Assembly: GCA_023433685.1 (NCBI GenBank)
Contig: JAEYUD010000211.1
Coordinates: 1 to 5,608, forward strand
Direction of reading: 5' to 3'
Source of the DNA: Bacteroidota bacterium
Lineage (GTDB): Bacteria; Bacteroidota; Ignavibacteria; Ignavibacteriales; Ignavibacteriaceae
DNA: 5,608 nucleotides
The notes under the pieces were generated by a model that was not told where the DNA came from, ran no database searches, and saw nothing but the letters and a program-made list of their open reading frames with translations. This document shows positions 1 to 5,608 of the stretch, in pieces. A program made the position numbers and the translations under genes. Positions within the stretch are counted from its first letter, which is position 1. Each line of letters starts with the position of its first letter.

Positions 1-435
1 ATGAATTGAGGCAATTTTTCCACCCGCTTTCTCTATCAGTTTAACCGCCGCTTCCGCCGTGCCACCGGTCGCGAGAAGATCGTCATGAAGGAGCACCACA
101 TCCCCCGGTTTAATGGAATCGGTGTGCATCTCAATTGAGTCGGTCCCATACTCAAGCTCGTATGACTCTGAAATGGTTTTTGACGGGAGTTTCCCGGGTT
201 TTCTGATCAGAACAAAACCAGCATTCAGTCGCTCAGCGAGAATACTTCCCAGAATAAAACCCCTTGACTCTATTCCGACAACTTTGGTTATACCAAGGTC
301 TTTCACGTTCTGATAAATCTTGTCTGCAGCGTCTTTCAGCGCGGCAGGGTTCTCAAGCAGTGTGGTTATGTCCCGGAACATTATGCCGGGTTTTGGAAAA
401 TCCTTAATGCTTCTGATCTGCTCTTTAAGTTCCAT
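1..435 (-). CDS. apt: Adenine phosphoribosyltransferase, C-terminus cut by window edge
   Basis: This enzyme salvages adenine: adenine plus PRPP gives AMP and pyrophosphate in the cytoplasm. I translated the frame by hand from the ATG at 435-433; it stays open for 145 codons to the window edge. The family is usually about 170-180 residues, so roughly 25-35 are missing. Visible motifs are FPKPGIMFRDITTLL (residues 13-27), VVGIESRGF (52-60), the RKPGKLP loop (78-84), YELEYGTDSIEMH (92-104) and the PRPP-binding loop VVLLHDDLLATGGTA (113-127), whose adjacent aspartates and TGGT turn are diagnostic. The start is supported by an AGGAGA Shine-Dalgarno 7 bases upstream. It begins 11 bases after the hydratase stop, so it is probably the last visible gene of the operon. 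No substitution of a key residue is evident. Identification is near certain. Confidence 0.97.
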   Translation of the reverse strand, partial: MELKEQIRSIKDFPKPGIMFRDITTLLENPAALKDAADKIYQNVKDLGITKVVGIESRGFILGSILAERLNAGFVLIRKPGKLPSKTISESYELEYGTDSIEMHTDSIKPGDVVLLHDDLLATGGTAEAAVKLIEKAGGKIASIH

Positions 436-442
436 TATAAAG

Positions 443-449
443 TCTCCTA
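443..449 (-). promoter_or_regulatory. Shine-Dalgarno of apt overlapping the upstream stop codon
   Basis: On the minus strand TAGGAGA lies 7 bases before the apt ATG. Its TAG (449-447) is the stop codon of the hydratase gene, so a ribosome terminating there sits on the apt ribosome-binding site. This favours coupled translation of the two genes; the coupling itself is inferred. Confidence 0.75.
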
Positions 450-1193
450 TTTATTGAGGAATTTATCAATACCGGTTCTGAATTCTTCCGTTGTACGGCT
501 GATCACGTTATACTTTTGTGATATCCGTACTGCCTCTCTGTGGTCAAGATTTTTGATTGTCCGTATGAGGTGTTTGGTCTGTTTAATACTTTCAGGCGAG
601 TTGCGGTTCAATTTTTCTGCCAGTTCAACTGCTTCTTTTAGCGCGTCATTAGAGACTATGTCCACCAATCCGATTTGGAGGGCCCTCTCCGCGTTCAATA
701 TTTCTGCCGAGATTAAAAGTTGCCTTGCTTTAAACTCACTGATACGCCTGAGAAGAAGGAATGAGACTATCGCCGGAAGAAAACCGATCTTAACTTCACT
801 GTATCCCAGCATCGCGCTTTGAGCATCCGCGATTATGAAATCACACGCCGTCGCAAGCCCGCATCCCCCCGCGATCGCCGGTCCGTTAACCGCCGCGATA
901 ACTGGTTTGAATGATTCATAGACAGTAAGAATAAGTTCGGTGATCAGGGAGGAATCAAGATCATTTTCACCGATACTGTTCTCCCGGATATTCTGCAGAT
1001 ACTGTAAGTCGGCACCGGCAGAGAATGCTTTACCGGCTCCCGTTATCACAATTGTTTTGATCTTCTCATCTTCTTCACACTCTTTGAACTTAATTATAAA
1101 CTCACGTATGAGTGACGGTGAAAGAGCATTTCGCTTTTCTTCACGGTTTAGCGTGAGAATAGCTGTTTCATTGTCAATTATCAGATCTACCAT
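447..1193 (-). CDS. Enoyl-CoA hydratase/isomerase (crotonase) family protein
   Basis: A crotonase-fold protein acting on an acyl-CoA thioester, 248 residues from the start chosen here (family usually about 255-265). The oxyanion-hole segments are AFSAGADL (56-63) and GPAIAGGCGLA (104-114). Of the two acid/base glutamates of rat mitochondrial hydratase (Glu144, Glu164), the first position is Gly112 and the second is kept as Glu133 in GYSEVKIGF. That pattern, with FLPAIVSFLLLRRI following, resembles methylglutaconyl-CoA hydratase (LiuC)-like and Bacteroidota-type members more than FadB-type hydratases; the substrate cannot be fixed from sequence. The reading frame is open upstream to an ATG at 1238, but that extension would encode 15 residues unlike the family and overlap polX by 46 bases. 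The ATGATG at 1196-1191, preceded by AAGGAG, is the credible start; the second ATG has the better 6-base spacing. An acyl-CoA ligase or dehydrogenase partner is not in the window. Confidence 0.9.
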   Translation of the reverse strand: MVDLIIDNETAILTLNREEKRNALSPSLIREFIIKFKECEEDEKIKTIVITGAGKAFSAGADLQYLQNIRENSIGENDLDSSLITELILTVYESFKPVIAAVNGPAIAGGCGLATACDFIIADAQSAMLGYSEVKIGFLPAIVSFLLLRRISEFKARQLLISAEILNAERALQIGLVDIVSNDALKEAVELAEKLNRNSPESIKQTKHLIRTIKNLDHREAVRISQKYNVISRTTEEFRTGIDKFLNK

Positions 1194-1205
1194 CATTTTC
1201 TCCTT
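1191..1205 (-). promoter_or_regulatory. Shine-Dalgarno and stop/start overlap at the polX-hydratase junction
   Basis: The minus strand reads AAGGAG (1205-1200), AAA, then ATGATG (1196-1191). The polX stop TGA (1195-1193) is embedded in the double ATG. The spacing is 3 bases to the first ATG and 6 to the second, so the second start (MVDLI) is preferred. The layout implies termination-reinitiation coupling. Confidence 0.75.
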
Positions 1206-2854
1206 ATAAAATGGTGAAAATTTTCGAGACTGTAACAATTAATTACTTCTGAACTCTTCATCCCTGCTTTTTTCGCGATTCTGATACCATATTCCACATT
1301 CGCGAGTTGCGTTGTCGAGTGCGCGTCGGGATTAATGCTGAATTTACAGCCTGTCTCCCTTGCCCGGTAAATTCTGCGCCAGTCAAGATCAAGCCTGTAA
1401 GCGGAAGCATTGATCTCGATCGCTACATCGTTCGCTTTACAAGCATCGATAATTTTATCGAAATCAGCCTCGAATTCGGGTCTTTCAAGCAGAATTCTAC
1501 CACTTGGATGCCCTAATACATCAGTATGTCTGTTCTCTACAGCCCTTAATATTCTCGCGGTCATATCATCATGGTTCAGTGAGAATCTTGAATGTATTGA
1601 CGCTACAACAAAATCGAAATTATCGAGGAACTCATCGCCATAATCAAGTGTGCCATCCCTCAGAATATCGGCTTCTATTCCGTGGAAGATTGTTACGCCC
1701 AGAAGTTGAGAAACTCTGGCTATCTCTTCCTTTTGCAGCATTACACGGTCTTCCCGCAAACCGTTTGCCTGAAAAGAGGCCTTGCTGTGGTCACATACCG
1801 TAAAATACTCATAACCGAGCGAAGCAGCGGCTGATACCATTTCCTGAAGCGTGTTGGAACCATCGGAGTAATTTGTGTGAAAGTGAAAACTGCCTTTAAA
1901 GTCATCAAACAAAAGATCGGAGCCCTCGAATCTGTTGTCATGGATCCTTTCAAGCAGTTCTGCTTCTCGCATTTCTGGTATGATGTATGGAAACCCGAAC
2001 ACCTGAAAAAGATCAACCTCGGAATTTATCTCCCTTCCTTTCGCGAAAACCGGGTTATACTTTCTTATGAAAGCCTCACTACCGGTTGAACTATAAAGAG
2101 AAAGGAAGAAATCCGTCTGTCCGGTTTCACAATAAAATATCAGACTTGCCACCCCCTGATACCTTGTCTCTACTCCGAATTCGAGATCAGGTATAGCGAG
2201 GCGCTCGCCCACCAGTTTCTTCACTTTTTCGGGTTCTTGTGTGAGTACTATGAATTCAAGCCGGGAGATAACCTCCATACTGCGGCGGTAATCACCGGTA
2301 ACTGAAAATATCTGTATTTCAGGTAAATCAATCAGTTGCGCCTCTATCTCCTTGACCAATTTGGTTGCCGCGTCAAGACGCATCTGAGACTGATTTTGCT
2401 TGTATGTTCTGATATTCTCGAGAAGTTTATCCGCGCCGGCCTGTGTAAAACCTTTAACCCGCGAAAGTCCGCCCGAGAGACAAAAGGCCTCAAGTTTGGT
2501 AACATCTGTTATTTCGTGCTCATAAAAAAGTTGCACGGCTTTTTTGGGCCCCAAGCCCCTGATCTGATTGATTTCGACAAGTCCTGCCGGTATTTCAGCC
2601 TCAAGTTCCCTGAGAGCTGATGAATAGCCCATGTTAAAATAGTCGGCAACAACTGAGAGTATCCCTTTGCCGATCCCCGGAAGGCTCGCAAGGCTGCCTG
2701 ATTCGAACATTTCAGAGAGATCGCCTTCAATTCCTGAAATCATAGTGTAGGCTTTTCTGAAGGCATTGATCTTAAACACGTTCTCCCCTTTCAACTCAAG
2801 GAGATAAGTAATTCTGTCAATCGTTTTCAGGAGGTTGATCTTGTCGTCGTTCAT
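1193..2854 (-). CDS. polX: PolX-family protein with PHP phosphoesterase domain and degenerate polymerase site
   Basis: The 553-residue length and domain order match bacterial family-X DNA polymerase PolX (about 570 residues), a repair polymerase whose C-terminal PHP domain is a metal-dependent 3'-5' exonuclease. Residues 1-150 form the 8-kDa/helix-hairpin-helix region: LLELKGENVFKINAFRKAY (18-36), LPGIGKGI (58-65) and IRGLGPKKAVQLF (98-110). The palm (about 180-290) keeps RR at 190-191 and the TGS at 257-259, but the catalytic carboxylates are gone: the DxD pair is R198 and E200, and the third Asp aligns with S237. The PHP domain (about 321-553) keeps all nine expected ligands: H324, H326, D331, H356, E394, H421, H449, D510 and H512. 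It is therefore best read as a polymerase-inactive PolX with an intact PHP nuclease; the biochemical consequence is inferred. The ATG sits 4 bases after the PAP2 stop with no clear Shine-Dalgarno, suggesting coupling. The polX symbol reflects family, not proven polymerase activity. Confidence 0.92.
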   Translation of the reverse strand: MNDDKINLLKTIDRITYLLELKGENVFKINAFRKAYTMISGIEGDLSEMFESGSLASLPGIGKGILSVVADYFNMGYSSALRELEAEIPAGLVEINQIRGLGPKKAVQLFYEHEITDVTKLEAFCLSGGLSRVKGFTQAGADKLLENIRTYKQNQSQMRLDAATKLVKEIEAQLIDLPEIQIFSVTGDYRRSMEVISRLEFIVLTQEPEKVKKLVGERLAIPDLEFGVETRYQGVASLIFYCETGQTDFFLSLYSSTGSEAFIRKYNPVFAKGREINSEVDLFQVFGFPYIIPEMREAELLERIHDNRFEGSDLLFDDFKGSFHFHTNYSDGSNTLQEMVSAAASLGYEYFTVCDHSKASFQANGLREDRVMLQKEEIARVSQLLGVTIFHGIEADILRDGTLDYGDEFLDNFDFVVASIHSRFSLNHDDMTARILRAVENRHTDVLGHPSGRILLERPEFEADFDKIIDACKANDVAIEINASAYRLDLDWRRIYRARETGCKFSINPDAHSTTQLANVEYGIRIAKKAGMKSSEVINCYSLENFHHFIRRK

Positions 2855-2858
2855 GGGA

Positions 2859-3458
2859 TCACAAAAAATAAAAAAGTAAAAGTGTGTTTATTAAACCTGC
2901 CACTGCTCCGGCAACAAGTTGCGCGGGGGTATGACAGTCAAGCTTCATTCTCGCCCAGGCAAGCAGAAGGATTACAGGGATACCTGCCAGACCATAAATA
3001 CCCGTTGCGAAAAGGAGGGTTCCTGTGAACCCACCGGCACCCATGGTGTGGGCGCTTATTTTCCAGAACAGGTTAACTAAAAATAAGAATATCAGATTAA
3101 ATAGATAAATAATATAAAGGGAATGTACTTCTGAAGAAAAATTTCCCCAGGGGATCAGCAGCAAACCGGCAGAGATCACAATGATAAACACGATATATGG
3201 GACGTGCCTCTCTGATCTGACCCGGGCATCAGGGTCGGCGATCTTCCCTTTACGCAGGAACAGTATAAAGATAAGTACAGGAAGAAGGACTGTAAAAAAA
3301 GATGTGTAGAAAAAAATGAGCCGGGCGGAGCCGGGCTCACGTTCAAAGCCAAATATTACAAATGAAAACGAAAGTAAATTCAGAACTGGAGGCAGGAAAA
3401 GATAAGAAAGTATTTTTGCGGTTTTTAACTCTCTTGCCCGGGGGTCCGGGGTGCTCAT
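2859..3458 (-). CDS. PAP2-like integral membrane protein
   Basis: A 199-residue, very hydrophobic protein with about six predicted membrane spans (roughly residues 14-37, 46-68, 87-104, 112-132, 141-168 and 180-199). It resembles the PAP2 (type 2 phosphatidic acid phosphatase) superfamily, which removes phosphate from membrane lipids such as undecaprenyl or phosphatidylglycerol phosphates. The supporting remnant is AR at 169-170, five residues, H176, three residues, then Q180, matching SR-x5-H-x3-D with Ser to Ala and Asp to Gln. SAHTMGAGG (135-143) stands where PSGH is expected, and KIADPDARVRSERHVP (72-87) is at the K-x6-RP position. H-x3-Q forms are, as I recall, common in a Bacteroidota PAP2-like group. 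Activity is uncertain. The start ATG overlaps the dus stop as ATGA; no Shine-Dalgarno is evident. A neutral name such as PAP2-family membrane protein is safest. Confidence 0.78.
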   Translation of the reverse strand: MSTPDPRARELKTAKILSYLFLPPVLNLLSFSFVIFGFEREPGSARLIFFYTSFFTVLLPVLIFILFLRKGKIADPDARVRSERHVPYIVFIIVISAGLLLIPWGNFSSEVHSLYIIYLFNLIFLFLVNLFWKISAHTMGAGGFTGTLLFATGIYGLAGIPVILLLAWARMKLDCHTPAQLVAGAVAGLINTLLLFYFL

Positions 3459-4459
3459 GTCTGCTGAAAGTTCGCGTATGGTTGTTCAAGGCCTGACAGG
3501 TATTTTTCGTACCCACGCAGAAGGTCATCTACTTGTGTAAACTCAAGAAGTTTCATGAGTTCCTGCCGGATATGGCTTGCATTGTTAAGCCCTTTGAGAT
3601 ACCCCGAGTAGTATTTTCTTTGCTCGAGAATTGCTCTTCTTTCACCTTTTACCATTGTAGCGAGCTCAAGGTGACGAAGACAAACCCTGATCCTCTCATC
3701 ATACGGGATTTCATCTCTGACAGGCAATCCCTCCATTAGTCTCTTAGCATCTTTGAATATCCATGGATAACCTATAGCTCCCCGGGCGATCATCACCGCG
3801 TCGGAAGTGGTTTCATTGAAAGCTTTAACCACATCTTCTGCTGTCATCACCCCCCCGTTAAGGGCAACGGGGATAGAAACAACTTCTTTAACTTTGTTAA
3901 TCCAATGCCACTCGGCATCACCTTTGTGACCCATACTCCTGGTTCTGCAATGGACTGTGAGAGCTTTAACTCCGACATCTTCAAGTCTTTTTGCCACTTC
4001 GAGAATGTTGATCGATTCAGTGTCCCACCCTATTCTTGTCTTTACGGTAACGGGAAGTTGTACTGCATCAACCACTGCTTTTATTGTTGTTTGCATCGTT
4101 ACAGGATCTTTTAACATACCTGCCCCAGCGCCACAAGCGACAACTCCTTTAACCCAGCAACCAGCATTTATGTCTATCAACTCGGGTTGGAGTTCCTCAG
4201 CGATCCTAGCAGCATCAACCATGGCTTCAACTCTTCCGCCATAAATCTGAATACCTACGGGGCGCTCCTCATCGATGATGCGAAGCTTTTTGTGCGTCTT
4301 CTCATTCTTACGGATTATTCCTTCAGCGTTCACAAATTCGGTGTAAACAACATCCGCACCGAGTTCCCTGCAGACAAGTCTGTAGGAAATGTCGGTTACG
4401 TCTTCCATTGGCGCGAGTAAAAGCGCCTTTTCCTTTTCAATCGGACCAATTTTAAACAT
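3455..4459 (-). CDS. dusB: tRNA-dihydrouridine synthase, DusB-type
   Basis: An FMN- and NADPH-dependent enzyme that reduces specific uridines of tRNA to dihydrouridine; 334 residues, the usual family length. The TIM-barrel motifs run in order: LLLAPMEDVTDISYR (13-27), YTEFVNAEG (39-47), VGIQIYGG (68-75), the catalytic-loop cysteine C101 in DINAGCWVKG (96-105), VTVKTRIGW (137-145) with the FMN-site lysine K140, LTVHCRTR (167-174) with H170, NGGV (201-204), and the phosphate-binding ARGAIGYPWIF (225-235). A helical C-terminal domain follows, with RKYYSGYLKG (281-290) for tRNA contact. The residue after the catalytic Cys is Trp102 instead of the usual Pro. The ATG lies inside the end of the MFS gene (8-base overlap, ATGTTTAA) without an obvious Shine-Dalgarno. 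Dus family is certain; assignment to the B subtype rests on general resemblance. Confidence 0.95.
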   Translation of the reverse strand: MFKIGPIEKEKALLLAPMEDVTDISYRLVCRELGADVVYTEFVNAEGIIRKNEKTHKKLRIIDEERPVGIQIYGGRVEAMVDAARIAEELQPELIDINAGCWVKGVVACGAGAGMLKDPVTMQTTIKAVVDAVQLPVTVKTRIGWDTESINILEVAKRLEDVGVKALTVHCRTRSMGHKGDAEWHWINKVKEVVSIPVALNGGVMTAEDVVKAFNETTSDAVMIARGAIGYPWIFKDAKRLMEGLPVRDEIPYDERIRVCLRHLELATMVKGERRAILEQRKYYSGYLKGLNNASHIRQELMKLLEFTQVDDLLRGYEKYLSGLEQPYANFQQT

Positions 4460-5608
4460 TTGCTATCTTGGGCTGTAATATCGTGTTATAAGATCTGTAG
4501 CAATAAAATGAAAGGGCAAGAGCTACCACTGCACCCGTAAAGAAGGGCACCTGATATCCGAGGTACTGAAACGCGAATCCTCCCCACAGAGGACCAAGCA
4601 CCCTCGCGAGAGAGGAGAGCGACTGATTTAGCCCCAACACCTTCCCCTGTTCGGCTTCCGAGGTCACCTGAGAAATCAGACTCAATAGAATAGGTTGAAG
4701 TGCGCCCGTTCCGACCGACATTAAACCAAGAATTAGCCCCATAATAACGATTGTGGAACCGAACGGTATCAGGGCAAGACCCACAGTCAAGCTGACAAAT
4801 CCAACGATCAACAACTGAAGTTTCGTGAAACGCTTGGTAAGCCGGCCCATCATGAAACCCTGCATGAATGCAGACACGATCCCCATTACTCCGAACAACA
4901 TTCCATTGTCAAAGTCGGTAAATCCAAAATGTCCACTTCCGAGGATCGCAAAAGTACCATAAATATTAGCGATCGAAAATGTGAGAAAGAATGTCAAGGT
5001 AATAACAAACAGAGAAGGCTTGTTCTTAAACACTTCACCGAACGATATAAAGTCGAATATTTTTTTTCTTCTGAATGAGTCATCCGGTTTGGCACCCTTC
5101 TTAAGCGACTCAGGCAAATACGCCATACTCAGAATAAAGGCGATGACTGAAAATGATGCAGATGCAAAACCTGTAACCATATACCCAAAACCGGAAAAAA
5201 TTCCACCGAGCATCGGACCAAAAACAAACCCGAGCCCAAAAGCCACTCCGATAAGTCCCATTCCTTTTGCTCTCTCCTGAGGAGTGGTAACATCGGCGAT
5301 GTAAGCCTGAGCAACTCCAATGCTGCTGCCACCAATTCCGGCGATAACGCGGGATCCGAGCAGCATGATGAATGAATGGGTAAAAGCGAAAAGAATGTAG
5401 CCGGCGGCGTTAAGCACCAAAGAAACCAAAATGATGTTACGCCGGCCAAACCGGTCGGATAGTGAACCAAAAATTGGATTGAAAATAAACTGTGTAAGAG
5501 AATAAGCGGCAACGATAATACCGATCGCCGACTCGCTTACTCCCAAAACTTTGAAAGCAAATGTGGGGATGATCGGGATCAGAATTCCGAATCCTAACAG
5601 GTCAATAA
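4452..5608 (-). CDS. MFS exporter, DHA1 (TetA-like) type, N-terminus cut by window edge
   Basis: A major facilitator superfamily proton-coupled antiporter of the inner membrane; 384 residues lie in the window. The frame stays open to the right edge: beyond a TTG codon at 5546 it continues upstream with DLLGFGILIPIIPTFAF, a typical first transmembrane helix, so only some ten residues are probably missing and the TTG is not the start. Counting from the window edge, motif A is GSLSDRFGRR (47-56), the motif B arginine is in GSRVIAGIGG (84-93), and motif C of drug antiporters is GFVFGPMLGG (126-135). A hydrophilic central loop with KKGAKPDDSFRRKK separates the two six-helix halves. The pattern recalls tetracycline-efflux TetA-like carriers, but many such chromosomal proteins export other compounds, so no substrate is claimed. 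The stop codon overlaps the start of dus. No promoter is visible because the 5' end lies outside. Confidence 0.93.
   Translation of the reverse strand, partial: IDLLGFGILIPIIPTFAFKVLGVSESAIGIIVAAYSLTQFIFNPIFGSLSDRFGRRNIILVSLVLNAAGYILFAFTHSFIMLLGSRVIAGIGGSSIGVAQAYIADVTTPQERAKGMGLIGVAFGLGFVFGPMLGGIFSGFGYMVTGFASASFSVIAFILSMAYLPESLKKGAKPDDSFRRKKIFDFISFGEVFKNKPSLFVITLTFFLTFSIANIYGTFAILGSGHFGFTDFDNGMLFGVMGIVSAFMQGFMMGRLTKRFTKLQLLIVGFVSLTVGLALIPFGSTIVIMGLILGLMSVGTGALQPILLSLISQVTSEAEQGKVLGLNQSLSSLARVLGPLWGGFAFQYLGYQVPFFTGAVVALALSFYCYRSYNTILQPKIANV

Noticed and set aside
113..313. Plus-strand open frame opposite apt
   Set aside because: It lies antisense to a well-supported apt coding region and its translation shows no recognisable motif.
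1194..1238. Longer N-terminus for the hydratase from the ATG at 1238
   Set aside because: It would add 15 residues (MLQSRKFSPFYKEK plus Met) not typical of crotonases, overlap polX by 46 bases and ignore the good Shine-Dalgarno at 1205-1200.
1504..1803. Plus-strand 99-codon open frame opposite the PHP domain
   Set aside because: It is antisense to clear PHP motifs, has no Shine-Dalgarno that I can see, and its composition looks like a frame shadow.
2862..2880. A/T homopolymer run near the PAP2 stop as a terminator U-tract
   Set aside because: On the minus strand it codes for the final LLLFYFL residues, I see no GC-rich hairpin before it, and polX follows 4 bases after the stop.
3343..3528. 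Minus-strand 61-codon open frame across the dus-PAP2 junction
   Set aside because: It overlaps both real genes in another frame and has no recognisable protein features.
5544..5546. TTG at 5546 as start of the MFS gene
   Set aside because: The frame continues upstream to the window edge with a typical MFS first transmembrane helix, so the true start is outside.
1..5608. Defence island, mobile element or CRISPR-like system
   Set aside because: All six genes are assignable to housekeeping or transport families; there are no direct repeats, transposase or integrase motifs, or arrays visible.

Overview
The window is a tightly packed, single-direction block of six bacterial protein genes, all on the minus strand and so read from right to left. 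Both end genes run off the window. Transcription order is: MFS drug/metabolite exporter (5' end cut off, 5608-4452), DusB-type tRNA-dihydrouridine synthase (4459-3455), PAP2-like integral membrane protein (3458-2859), PolX/PHP protein (2854-1193), enoyl-CoA hydratase/isomerase family protein (1193-447), and adenine phosphoribosyltransferase apt (3' end cut off, 435-1). No stretch over 300 bases lacks a gene; the largest gap between genes is 11 bases. I see no tRNA, rRNA, CRISPR array, insertion sequence, attachment site, factor-independent terminator or convincing internal promoter.

The junctions point to one polycistronic message. MFS and dus overlap by 8 bases, dus and PAP2 by 4 (ATGA), PAP2 and polX are separated by 4 bases, polX and the hydratase overlap in a TGATG/ATGATG arrangement, and the hydratase stop codon lies inside the Shine-Dalgarno sequence of apt. 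Only the hydratase and apt have clear Shine-Dalgarno sequences. The three upstream junctions lack one and probably rely on translational coupling.

The wording of several proteins recalls the Bacteroidota/Chlorobi/Ignavibacteria (FCB) group: the APMEDVTD opening of Dus, the GCGLATACDF and SEVKIGFLPA motifs of the hydratase, and the H-x3-Q form of the PAP2 motif. Moderate base composition and mixed Shine-Dalgarno use agree. This assignment comes from remembered family resemblance, not from a search.

The genes do not form an obvious single pathway. They combine tRNA modification, purine salvage, DNA-end processing, acyl-CoA chemistry and membrane functions, as is common in housekeeping operons. 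The most notable observation is in the PolX/PHP protein. All nine metal-binding residues of the PHP phosphoesterase domain are present, but all three carboxylates of the family-X polymerase active site are replaced (D to R, D to E, D to S). It looks like a polymerase-dead PolX that has kept its DNA-binding and nuclease parts. Smaller oddities are a GCW in place of GCP at the Dus catalytic cysteine, loss of one of two catalytic glutamates in the hydratase, and an eroded PAP2 phosphatase signature. I see no clear new multi-gene system such as a defence island.
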